Of a stretch of DNA of 64,000 nt, positions 48,556 through 59,200 are shown one piece after another. A program made the position numbers and the translations under genes. A model generated the notes under the pieces. The model searched no databases. It was given only the letters and a program-made list of their open reading frames with translations, and was not told the origin of the DNA. The first letter of the stretch is position 1. Each line of letters starts with the position of its first letter. The DNA is from Ectocarpus siliculosus (lineage: Eukaryota; Sar; Phaeophyceae; Ectocarpales; Ectocarpaceae): NCBI GenBank assembly GCA_000310025.1, contig FN649731.1:2275114-2339113 (forward strand), read 5' to 3'.

Positions 48556-48898
48556 GGCAACCCCTATTTGCACGACGCGAGTGCAAATAATTATTCCTTA
48601 AATAAGACCGTGCACGACTCGACTTGTGATTGGTCAAAACAGCGCGCGCAGCGTGCGGACCACGTTCTGACGTGCGGACCACGAACGTGGCGCAGCCGCG
48701 TTCGTGGCCAGTCTCGCCACCACGGCCCCGGTTGGACGTCCGTGAGGGTTAGGGTTAGGATTAGGGTTGGGTTGGGTGGGTTGGGTTGGGTTGGGTTGGG
48801 TCGGTCACGTGTGTGTATAACCCAGTTTCAACCCATCCACGGAGGCGTTTCGAAGTGCACGTCTTATTTGCACGCGCGTCGTGCAAATAGGGGTAGCC
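48556..48898. mobile_element. 343-bp foldback MITE with 14-bp direct flanks
   Basis: Left end GGCAACCCCTATTTGCACGA and right end, read inward on the other strand, GGCTACCCCTATTTGCACGA, followed by CGCG and GTGCAAATAA on both sides. Each end is itself a hairpin (TATTTGCAC and GTGCAAATA). GTCTTTCCACRACC flanks the element at 48542-48555 and 48899-48912 with one mismatch, consistent with a target duplication. The interior holds no coding frame but includes the telomere-like tract. Confidence 0.75.
48746..48801 (+). repeat. Telomere-like GGGTTA/GGGTT tract
   Basis: GAGGGTTAGGGTTAGG followed by ATTAGGG and several GGGTT(G) units. TTAGGG is a common telomere repeat; here it is short, degenerate and internal. 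Confidence 0.6.
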
Positions 48899-50180
48899 GT
48901 CTTTCCACAACCATTTTCAACGAGCCGCGAGGCCCCCTCCCGCGCACTAGCCATTTGTTATCGAGCCCGGCCAACGACCGCAACATTTCCAACAATCTTG
49001 CTCTTTGCATCAACCGCCCTTTGATACACTAGATAAAAGAAAACAGAGCTGGGTTGTGCTTTTTTTTTCCGAGAATAATCTTCTTACAATTTAAGTTTCT
49101 CTGAGAACTCTTCATTTCGCTTCTTTCGGCTTCTGTGAGCGCTCTATTCCGGTCTTCTCGGGCTCTCACAGAGCAGCAGCATTTCCTCTGGAAATTTGGC
49201 ACTTTGGTGGACTTTCCACCTTTTTTATCTTCCGCTTTTATCTCTCTCGCCTGCTGCTGTCACCCCGCTCTGTACCATCATACCACGCATTCCACTCGAA
49301 GTACGGCCCTCTCTGTGTGTGCCTCCTTCTCTTCCGTTCCTCCGTCTCTCTATGTCTCTGACGGTCTGTCTATCCACATTCTCTTCTCATTTTCGCCTTC
49401 TCTCTTGACCGCTCTCTCGCGTCGGAATGGTCTGTTGTTTGTTCCGATTCCGTGTGCTACTGCTGTACATTTTTTTTTTTTTCTAACACCTTCACACGGT
49501 ATGCACTCACCTCCTTTCACCTAGGTACCGTATTCTCTCTCTCTCTCCTCTCAGTGTGTGTGTGTGTGTCTGTGTATCCACGTTGTCTTTAAATGTTTGC
49601 TTTTCTCTCTTCACCGCTCTCGCGTCGGAATGGTCTGTTGGTTGTTCCGATTCCGGCAACGGTGTTGTGTGCTCCGGTTCCGATAATCCCTTGTAAAGGT
49701 CCGGAAATACGAAAATACACTCCTTTCTACCTCCACTCTCGATGGCTACCCCGCCCACTCCTCCCACTCCCCTGTAGCTACTCTATTTCATTTGTTCAGA
49801 ATTCAAGTAGTGCGTCCAATTCTTCGTGCTGTCTTTATTCTTTTTTTGCAGTTCAAGTAGTGCGTTAAATTGGTAGTGCTGACTTTCTTCATTCGCAGTT
49901 CAGTCGACAATTTTGTCTATTTTTTGCAGTTCTGAGTTCTGGATCTGTATCAGATAATGGAGGGGTACTGGGCACGGCGATGGGAAACAAATAATGGACC
50001 TTTACATCTCCGAACCTCCATCGTGGGAACTCCACCCTCTTCACGGAAACTTTAACTGCCATCGGTGCCTACCTTCATTTTGAACAACATCCTACACCCA
50101 CTTTCAGAGAAAACGTTGCCTCGGAATCGCTTCAAATAAAGCGGGGGCGCGCAGCGCCCAAAACCTTGTATATATATGCG

Positions 50181-50326
50181 TAGAAGGTGTAGCCCCGTTG
50201 GGGGTAGTTGGCTTGTGACCACGCAAGCCGTCCGCGTCAGTTGGACCAGTCCGGACATTAGATGGTACTGAGCGGAGACCGGAACGGTTTTTAATGTGAA
50301 GACAACAACAACAACAACAACAACAA
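50181..50326 (+). repeat. SINE-like dispersed repeat, copy 4
   Basis: Has GCCCCGTTGGGG at its 5' side, GTGACCACG in the middle, GGTACTGAGCGGAGACC, then AACGGTTTTTAATGTGAAGA and a CAA tail. More diverged than copies 1-3. Confidence 0.65.
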
Positions 50327-50436
50327 TGGTCACGTGCAGAAAGAAAGGATGGGCCTTGTTCTCTGCACGCGATAAAGTTCGTCGCCAATTTCGGGGGTTT
50401 CCATGCACGTTTTCGTTCATTAGCGCAAACGATGTA

Positions 50437-53400
50437 CAGTGGGGGGCCCTCTATAGTGCCGGTACGTGCGCAGGGCGTTCACCGGCACTATAGCGGGCAC
50501 CGGCACAACTGGGAATAGTGCCTCAATAGTGCCAAACGGCACTATTTGGGTGATCGATATCCCTCAGTAGTGCCGGTCTGGCACTACTGAGGCACTGCTG
50601 TTTGAGTTCATGGTGTATCGCTTACCATTTGCGAGGCCAACAGAGTAGCATGTGGATCGAGTGTGGTGAATATACTTTGTGGGCGGCAGGGGCAGCCTTT
50701 TCTGAGACAAATGTGGGTTCCACTCTGATAGCTGAGTTTGCCGCGAAACCATTCCCGCATGCACGCGCAGAATTCACCTTCGGAGCCAAACCCCGTGTAC
50801 AGCTCCCGTCCGTGCAACTTAGTATACTTGAAAAAATATCACGTTCCTCGCTGCCTCCCTACGATGTTGCGTGATGAGACACGCCAACAAAACCAATAAA
50901 CGCGCCAGCAACGAAGCGGACAAAAATAAAACAAAACAAAAAGAAAAAAACTGCGGTATAGCTGTCCCCCCCTCACTCATCAACAAACTCTCTCATGTCT
51001 GTCTGGCGCACGCCCTTAGCGGCATGCGCCGCGATCATCGCCATCTTCGCTTTCGATAGGTGGAACGCAGCGTCCCCGTTTCCACTCTCCCGCGCGGCCA
51101 CCTCCAGGACGCCGAAGTGAGAAGACAGTTCACCGTAAGCCGGTGGGGCGCGGCGGCCGCCCCCCGTGTCCTCATGATCACTGTCCGCCTCATCTTCGGA
51201 TTCCTCCTCGCGGCAGGTAGATAGGCGCGTTCCCGCTAGCTGTGCCGTCATTTCGTCCGCTGCATCCTGTCGAAAAGCCTCCACCACGTCATCGTCATCC
51301 TCGATGGTAGCCCACGCCTGAACTAAGTCCACCGCCTCCTCCGGGGCAGGCTCTCCGGGTGAGATGTTGAGTTCTGCGAACATTTCACTCAGGTCCTCGT
51401 CTTCGATGCGAGACCCCTGCTGCTGCGCGTCGTGCACGCTCGTGCTCAACGAGTGGACACTCTTCGTGAGGGACCTCAACGCAGGCTCGTGGATGCGGGC
51501 CTGGGTTTTCCCGTGGAGGTTGGTGAGCTCAGCCGCCATCTCCTGCGGAAGCGTGTCGGCTTTGACAAAGCACCTGGTCGCGGGGTTGCCGAGAATACGA
51601 ACCGCATCCGTTTTTGAGTGCAACGCAGATATTAGACGGACCCAGCGGCAGAAGTTGACTCATCCGCATGCAAAAAAAGAGGAAATTTTTATTGCAAACG
51701 AGGGATGCCCCTGCAGGAAACTTTCTCAAAAAAAATCCGTACCACCTCTGCCACGAAACGTGCCACCAAAGCTATTGTGCTAGCACCACCGCCCGAGTTG
51801 AAGCATCTACATAGCAACAGAACATGTTCAAACCTGACCTGGCGATGTCCTGGGGAGTGACGCTGCCCCATGCTTTCTGAAGAAGTTCAGCGGCGTCCCG
51901 TAGGTGAGGTTGGTGCCCCTGCGCCAGCCCCATCGTCCCGGCCTTCATCTTACTGGCTTTGGCCTGGGCGCGAAGGGTCTCAGCGACCAACATTGTGGAT
52001 GCCTTCACGTCGAGCAGCTCCTTCCTGTAGAGGACCTTCGTCTTCGCGATGATCCCCATGTCCATGGGCTGGTGCAGGCTGGTGCAGTTCGGAGGATAGA
52101 ACTTGATGGTAACTTGCCCACGATCATCAACGAGATCGCCGTGAGAGGAGCAGCCGTCCATCAGGAGCAGCACCTTTTCGTGAGTGAAGCGCCGAATGAA
52201 CGGGAGGAAGACTTCAAGCCACCACTTGAGGAACGTCGCGGAGTCAGACCACGCGTTGGCCTGCGAGAAGTACTTCAGAGGTGAAGGCGCGTCCGTGAAG
52301 CAGCGAGGCACCTTCGACCTCCCGATGATGGCCATGTCCACCTTTGCAGTGCCGTCGGCGTTGCTGCACATGATGGCAGACATCCGATCCTTGAAGTACA
52401 TGCTCTTGGAGCCCCGCGCCTTCTTGCGGTCCTCCGAGGAGGAAAGATACGTGCGCCTGGGCATAAGCTTCCACTGGATGCCTGTCTCGTCCACGTTGAA
52501 GATGAACCTAGCTGGGTACTTCGCGCAAAGGCTCCTGACTTCCTCCATGCCCTTCTCGATGGCCGCTGGGTCGACACTACCAGCCTCGCCATGAAGTCTC
52601 GCACTCAGCACCTTGTTGCGCTTCACGAAGTTCTTGGCCCACTTTTCACCGGCCTTGAAGTCCTCGACCCTCGCCCTCACTGCTGCAGAAGTAGCGGGCT
52701 CAGCGAGCAGGGTTGCCACGGTGGAACGGCCGAAGCTTCGAAGTACGTCCCGTGTGACGGGCATCTTGGCCTTCCGGGCTTTATCGAGCAGATCAATAAC
52801 TATCTCATCCACCTGCCGGCGAAAAAGAGTATACAATGCAGAGGTTCAAGCGACCAACGATTAGTTTCAAACGTAAGCATCTACACTGCGCGGCGCAGAT
52901 ACGAGGGACGACGCCGCGGTACACCGTAAACAAAGCTGATGTTTTTTAAGTGCCACTACACCCGGAAAGAAAAAATTGCGGGAGGGGAAAGGGAAAGTTG
53001 CGAGGAGACGCTCGTACAGGCTACATCTGCTTACATCTGCTTGTTTGTTTTGAAAAAAAAGCGGGTGCGAATATGTACACAACAGTGCTCTTTCAATTTC
53101 AAGGACAAATAATCGGAAGGTCTATGAGTGTGGACATCGAGGACCTCAAAGGCCAAAGACATAACAAAAAAAGGCAAAGAGAAAGAAAAAAAGGAGGTGA
53201 CATGAAAAAAAAAAACACCATATGATACATACGAAAAGACGAAAAGGGAAAGGCAAAGAAACAAGGAAGAGCAAAAAAAAAAAAGGTACAGCAGTAGAAA
53301 TCGGCGACATGAGGGCATTTTTGAAAAATGGCGGGGAAAAACAACGTTCGAGAGGAAATTGCCAGGCATGTCGTGTACTCTACCTACCTCCGGAAAGTCT

Positions 53401-54105
53401 CCTCTGCGTGCGGTTTTCTGGCTTCCGTCGCCTGCAGCTGCCTTAGCCTCCACTTCCTTCCGTTCAGCTTTCACCTTGCGGACCAGCCGTTCCGAGCACT
53501 TAAAGCGATCTGCTATCTGCTCATGAGAAATCTTGGCATCCAGCAGCTTGAGGACCTCAACCTTGTCAGCGTTGCTCAGCCGCGCGCGAGAAGCCTTCTT
53601 CCCCCCCCCTTTCTCTGTCGGACGTTTAGATGGTCCTGCCCCAGCATCAACCCCAGCTGCGGTCGCTTTGCGCTTGCCAGTCTTAGCAGCGACGCAAGAA
53701 CTGCAGATGCGGGATGTTTCGAAGTCACCCTCCACGCTGCCGCAAGTGCTATGGAGCCGCCCGCCACATCCTCCCTTGCAGACGTGGCCATGAGGGGCCT
53801 TCGGCGTTCTGTTCTGTTGAAGGCACAGTTCACCTTCCGCACACGGCATGGTGCGCCTCTGCGTAGAGCTGTGTTGGACTGCAGCAGCACGGTGTCTGTA
53901 TTTTGGGAGTGTGGTGGTGTGTGTGCGTGCGTGTGTGAACCGGCACTATTGCGGGCTGACGTGGTGCCCAACCGGCACTATACCAGGCCCGCCCTCAATA
54001 GTGCCGTTTGGCACTATTGAGGGCGCTTTCTGTGTGGAGAGATTTTACCGGCACTATACCGGCAGTTGGCACTATTCAACCGGCACTATAGAGGGCCCCC
54101 CACTG
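50437..54105. mobile_element. Tigger/pogo-type DNA transposon, apparently intact
   Basis: A 3669-bp element. Its ends are perfect 27-bp inverted repeats, beginning CAGTGGGGGGCCCTCTATAG, flanked by TA on both sides (50435-50436 and 54106-54107). Both ends carry clusters of GGCACTAT-type motifs, and each has subterminal hairpins: 50525-50546 and 50562-50592 on the left, 53992-54023 (14-bp arms) on the right. A three-exon transposase lies inside on the minus strand with no stop or frameshift. Perfect terminal repeats and an open frame indicate a recent insertion. Confidence 0.9.
50973..53849 (-). CDS. Tigger/Jerky-type DDD transposase
   Basis: Catalyses cut-and-paste transposition of the surrounding element. 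Exons 53849-53388, 52812-51839 and 51573-50973 (stop) join in phase to give 678 residues. Exon 1 has a Cys-rich, zinc-binding-like start (about residues 3-50) and a helix-turn-helix (LSNADKVEVLKLLD, then CSERLVRKVKAE). A CENP-B-type second helix-turn-helix is at about 180-240 (GEKWAKNFVKRN). The DDE_1 core has NVDETG (Asp 262), LLLMDGCSSH (Asp 373) and TSLHQPMDMG (Asp 405), a complete D-D-D triad with 31 residues between the last two. The join at 51839/51573 gives DIARCFVKA, the usual form of this family. The C-terminal third is acidic, with a D/E-rich stretch. Confidence 0.88.
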
Positions 54106-54636
54106 TACCAATAAATTGCACGTATGGCCTTTTTCTGTTATTGTGTGGTTTGCAAGATGTTACAGCTAGTGCTCGCTTGCGTTTTCTTCCTTTCGCATCT
54201 ATCCTCATGGCTTGCCTGTCGTGCCCTCAAAACCTCGCGTGCACCTGCGAACTACAGTAGTAGGGGGTCCCTCCCCGCTTCCGTTGTCATACCACATCGC
54301 AAAATGTAAAAGCTAAAGCTTGGCAATGTCAACACCAACAGACTCGTCGGCTTGCATTTAAAACAGTACTGTGCCATACTTCAATACGATGTGATAGATA
54401 AATGCCGGTCGCCCCGGTGTTCTGGTGGGTACCCTCGTCAATGCCGGAAGCCTACAGACTTTTTCGGTAGCAACAATTCGCAGTTCCGCTGCGTAATTCG
54501 ATGAAGTTCGTGAGTGGTATACGCGAAAAGAGGAGATTGCTGAACCCTACGATCGGAGGCAAGCACCGCTGGGGAAGGTTGGACGAAAGGAAGATTGCGT
54601 TCCTCCTGTGTGATGACCCAGGCTAATCTGTAAATA
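54106..54636. other. Intergenic, no gene seen
   Basis: Right flank of the Tigger-like element; no supported coding frame. Confidence 0.5.
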
Positions 54637-54871
54637 CTACAACATCGCGTTTCTTTGCAACCTGCCCACCACGATTTCGTATCGATCTATCGTTTCCTTC
54701 AAACAGCAATCTGCCGTGGCGGCACGACGGACAACAGCAGCCCTCAACACGTACAACCCGGATGAAGGTGCGAAGATCGTGTCACGGGTATCAGCGTGGG
54801 CCCGACCCATGCACGTCCAACCGGCATTGTTTACATGCCCTCCTTCTCTGTCCCACTGCCTGTCATTGAAC
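54637..54871 (-). CDS. Possible C1q/TNF-like terminal exon
   Basis: After an acceptor (ATCGAGGCAG) the minus strand encodes 77 residues before TAG. The segment GGHVNNAG followed by TIFAPSSGLYVLRAAVV resembles the GGHF-x-FTAPxxGxY strand pair of C1q/TNF-like jelly rolls, which are usually secreted trimer-forming modules. Only this piece is visible. Upstream exons on the minus strand (one candidate begins MAFMARLRFVSTLVP at 56145) could not be joined. The call rests on one motif. Confidence 0.35.
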
Positions 54872-56250
54872 CTGCCTCGATGCCATGAGGTAGGTGTACG
54901 ACGGGAGAGGGTGTCGCAGGAAAGAAGGCGTGTGTGGAAGATGAATATAGTTTTGCCTGGTGAGAGTCTACAGGGCGCAATGTACAGCACTAAGTGTCCC
55001 GCCTCTGTTTTGCAGGCGTCTTAGCATCCTGCAACCATTTCGATATCATTACAGCAGTATCACTTCGCCATTGACAGACGGTGTGTATGAGCTCGAGAGG
55101 AATACTCCATTATCTAAACAATAATATTCATGTTCTCGAAAGAAGTACCTACTATAGAGAATGCCCACTTAACTGACCATTGATCAAGCTAGATTCGGCG
55201 ATTTGGTTCGGTCCGCGCCACAGCGTCGTAGACCCGATCGACAAGCGGAAGAGACGCGGTTTTAGCTATTATGGTGCCGCTATTGGATTCCTCAGATGGT
55301 ATTAGGCATCTTTCAGGAAGGGAAAGACTGCGGCCGATAGAAGGTTTCCCTCATTGTTGCAAGCTCGAAGTAAAGAGTGCGCCCCAGGGTGTAGGGTGTC
55401 ACCCCTGTCAGCGGCCTAACTTGGTCAATTATACAACAGCGCATAGAGTGTGGTACCATTCTGATGATGCCAGGGTGTTGTCGTCTCGAAGCCCTTCATT
55501 GAACTTTTGTCAGCTGTCCCCGGCCTGTGTGAACGGAACCATTTTAATGACCTTCGTCTACGCACGGTTGTGCTGTTGGCAAGTTGGGTTGTCAGTTCTC
55601 GCGATGCAGACAGCAGCACTCTCGCCGTTTCCGTGGTACCACACGCTTGTCTTGTCTTCCCTTTTGGAGGCTTCAGCAAGGATCCAGCTCTATGCTTTGG
55701 AAATGCGACTGCGATGGTGGCGAAACATGAATTACTTTCCTCTACAACTTCGTCCCGCTGAGGAGTGTACCGCTCTGCCCCTCCCACCCCCTCTGATCTA
55801 CCCCAATTGTCGCAGATGAGCTATTCCATATGCGAAAGTTGCCAGAGCTTACTGTATACGTGAAGGGGCATCGAGGTGGGCCAGAGAGAAGACAGAGAAG
55901 GGGAAAATAAACAATAAATAGAGATCCCAAAGCACTGCTGCTGCTATATGTATGCCGTATGCTGCTGTGAATGATGTCATACATCGTCTTACCTTCGCTT
56001 CGGGGAACTCTTTCGCTTGGTGCACATACCTTGTCAACAACGCAACCGTGGGATTTGCCATGTACAATGAACTTGCGACTGCGGCCTTGTATCGCCTCAC
56101 CGGTACCAGGGTAGAGACAAATCGGAGACGGGCCATGAAGGCCACTGAACACCCTTGGATGCTTCAAGTTGGCAGGGTTAGATTATTTCAAGTTGTGCCG
56201 GCAGGCAGGTGTCATGATACCCTCACGTCAACCAAAACCAACAAACGCTC
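54872..56250. other. Intergenic or unresolved exons
   Basis: Several open stretches exist on both strands. The minus-strand frame from 56145 ends at a good donor (GTATGT) near 56026 and could be a first exon. No confident gene model. Confidence 0.4.
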
Positions 56251-59200
56251 CCAGTTGATGACGTCGTGTTTTCGCCCCTCCTCTTGTTCCTTCTGGGCTG
56301 TGTCCTCTCTTCCCCTGCTCAACCTGGGCCCAAAGGAGAAGGAAAGACGGTGGGCGGCGAGCCCACCAATAGAAGCTACTTGAACAACCTAGTGGCGAAT
56401 TCAGCAGCGCAAACAGAGGGCCAAGTGAGAACAATGCTGTACTGTATTATCATGGGAGCACTGCGAGCATTGCCCATCCATCCATGCATCCATCCATCCA
56501 GGGGAAGGTAGTTCCTATCTGTGTGACGAACGGAAAAGGGTGGTGACCACCATTTGTCGACAGATGAAGTAGCGTTGGAAGGCTGGAAACGGAGGGAAGG
56601 GGCTGGAGGGGGCGGGGGAGGCACGGGAAGCGGGGGGGGGGGAAGGGGGAGGGCAGTCAAGCTGACCCCCCCCGTTACACCATACCAAGCGGAGAATCTC
56701 GGGGGAGCGTTTCAATCTCGTCTTTCTTAGGCAATCACAATCAACCAGTCGTGACGTGTGACCGTGTACGGTGTTGGACGACTGCTGTACCTTTGGCATT
56801 GGGACGGGTTGGCAGCAACCAAATCCGAACACAGATGAAAACGGTGAGAAATCGGAAAGTCCGTCATGCCGATGGTGTTCCTTGTGTTCGCCAACGTTCA
56901 CCAGATGCGTAGCCATGCAAACAGCCGACTGCCACACAGCAGTGGTGGTTTGCTCAGCTCTGTCTTCAATCGATGCATCCGCTGATCCTACGCCGCCTTG
57001 AGAGTTTGGCCATCTTACACGTCCCGCATCCGCCCTTGCTTTTTGCTCGTGGTGCCCGTTGGCGCTGTTTATTCGTGGGCGACATCACGGTGGCATTTAA
57101 GCTGAGTAATATTGCCTTCATCAAGACACACAAGACTGCTTCAACGACATTTGCCTTCTTGCTCTACCGGTACGCGCGAAGGCACAACGTGAAGGTGAGC
57201 GCGAGACTGCTGCTCGAGTCCTGTCGGTGGTGTACACCTCTGGTGTTAGCTATCTTATTTCTGGGCGTAGATGCGTCGCAGCATCTTTTGTCAGCAATAC
57301 CGTGGTATGTCACCCCCCGCCCTCCCCCCAAGCGGAGAGTCCACGAACACCATCCCATGACATGTGGCTGTGATCACCGTTTGTGTGCAATGTTTGGTGT
57401 GATACTGATGGAGCTTGGAGATGTCCGCAGCATGGGGATGGCGAGTCGAGTCCGCGAAATTTGATTACCACCCCGCAGTCCCTCTTCCCGGAGTATACTC
57501 CTCTGTGGGAAACGGTCTACGGAAGGTTGAAGGTTGATATAGGGTACTTCGGGTGCGAGGAGCGAGCTGACTCGCCGGCCGGCCAGCTGTGTCTTACGGC
57601 ATCCAATACACTACATTTGATTGGTGAAGGACTTCCGAGACAAAACGTGGTCAAGCAAATCATTTCGTTCCTGTCTCTGGTCGTGTTGTTTGTGGCGCAT
57701 AAAACGTGTGAGGTGCATGATTTTTGTCCCGTGAGTTTTTTGCGGATGGTGGTCACCTTACTTGGTTGGCTGTGCAAAAGCGTCCGCCCAGTGTGAGCTG
57801 ATTGGCTTATTTTCCCTTGTCCCACGTTTCTTTGTGTGATTGGGATCCTCCGACGCGTTAATGTGCGGCGGGATGGTTTGATTGGCGGATGATGGCTAAC
57901 GACGACGCCACCCAGCTGGCCCACTTTGACGACCACAATTCCGCCATTCCCTTAAGAGAGGCTGTTCAACAGGTGGGTCAGTTGCTGAAAAGGCCAGGGT
58001 GAGCTGCGGCATTCGTGTGGACAAACTGGTCTCCTCGTGCATTTGCATATGGTGGGGGGTAAATCCAATGTTTCGAGTCCTACTGCTGTGGCAGGGCACC
58101 ACGGCGAATAGACCGACGCTCGTCTCCTTTCCTCTCATCATGCAGTGGGAGCGGTCGCTTGAATCTACCCGATCGCGTGTGCCAAAACACAGAGGATCCG
58201 TCACAGCCCCACACGCAAAGCGTGCGAGCGCCGACAACCGTGTCCCCGTTCGTTTGACTCAATACACGCACGATATGGAACTGGGTTTGAACACCGGACA
58301 GACGGAAGGCAGACAAGGGAAGGGAAGGTGCGACATCATGCACTACCACGTGTCCGCGTTCGGGCAGTTCGAGGGCTCCTGGAGACAAGCCGAGCAGGCG
58401 TACCGAAGAATACTCCGGAATACCAAGGCGGTGAACTTCGTCACCGTTGTCCGAGAGCCGCGGAGCCACCTCCTGAGGTGTGACAACTACCGTACCGTAG
58501 GCTTGATCGCGTTGTAGACCCGTAGCGCAGAAACGGTGTGCTACGTAGGAGCCATGGCCAAGCCTTGGCTCGGAGACGGGTTTGATTCATTAGGGCATGA
58601 GCCACGGATGATCCGAGGTGACAGCGTTGTTGATAGCAGAGCATTGGGGTCGCCTCTACCGTTTACTGTTTCGTGCCGTAAGTTCGGAATCGAGATCGAT
58701 TCCTTCGGGTTTGTCGTCGGATACACCGGGACAACCGCGCAGTCACCCAATGGTGGACCGGCGGTGAACATGCATGTTTTTTTTGTTTGAAGACTCGTGG
58801 TCAATACGCTTGCTGACCACCGCTCCAGAAATGGTAGGCTAACTATCCTGCGCTGTGCGTTGTCTGTTGGTTGTGCTTTTGTTCTCCTCCCCCGTGTTTG
58901 TTTGTCCTTCCGCCTGACGTTGCTGCGTTCGTTGGCCACTTATGCTGTACACGTGTAACCTGTTTGCTGGGAATGGAACAAACGGACCGAAGCTATTACT
59001 ACTACTTCCTCCAGCCACAGACGCAGGTGCGTGCGTTTTGTTTGTCCTGGACCAGGACCAAGAGCAGTCATCCTCGTCGACGCACTTCGCCATCCACGAC
59101 TTATTTCGTCCATCTTCATGCACGCAAGATATTTTGTAGATTCTCTCCTTGTTTCCTGCTAGAAACGCACAGTTGGCTATTGGCTATACATTTTTGTGAT

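Larger units (their letters stand above)
45117..50436. other. Repeat-rich intergenic region
   Basis: No gene is supported between the start of the EF-hand/CNB gene and the Tigger-like transposon. The region holds several foldback and retroposon-like repeats, a telomere-like tract and pyrimidine-rich stretches at about 49080-49600. A CTG run at 45153-45179 lies just upstream of the EF-hand/CNB start; the plus-strand 59-codon frame ending in it is judged a shadow of the minus-strand first exon. Confidence 0.6.

Noticed and set aside
55466-55660. Minus-strand frame VWYHGNGESAAVCIAR as part of the C1q-like gene
   Set aside because: The similarity would belong downstream of the APSSGLY strand, but this stretch lies upstream on that strand, so it cannot be the same domain in order.
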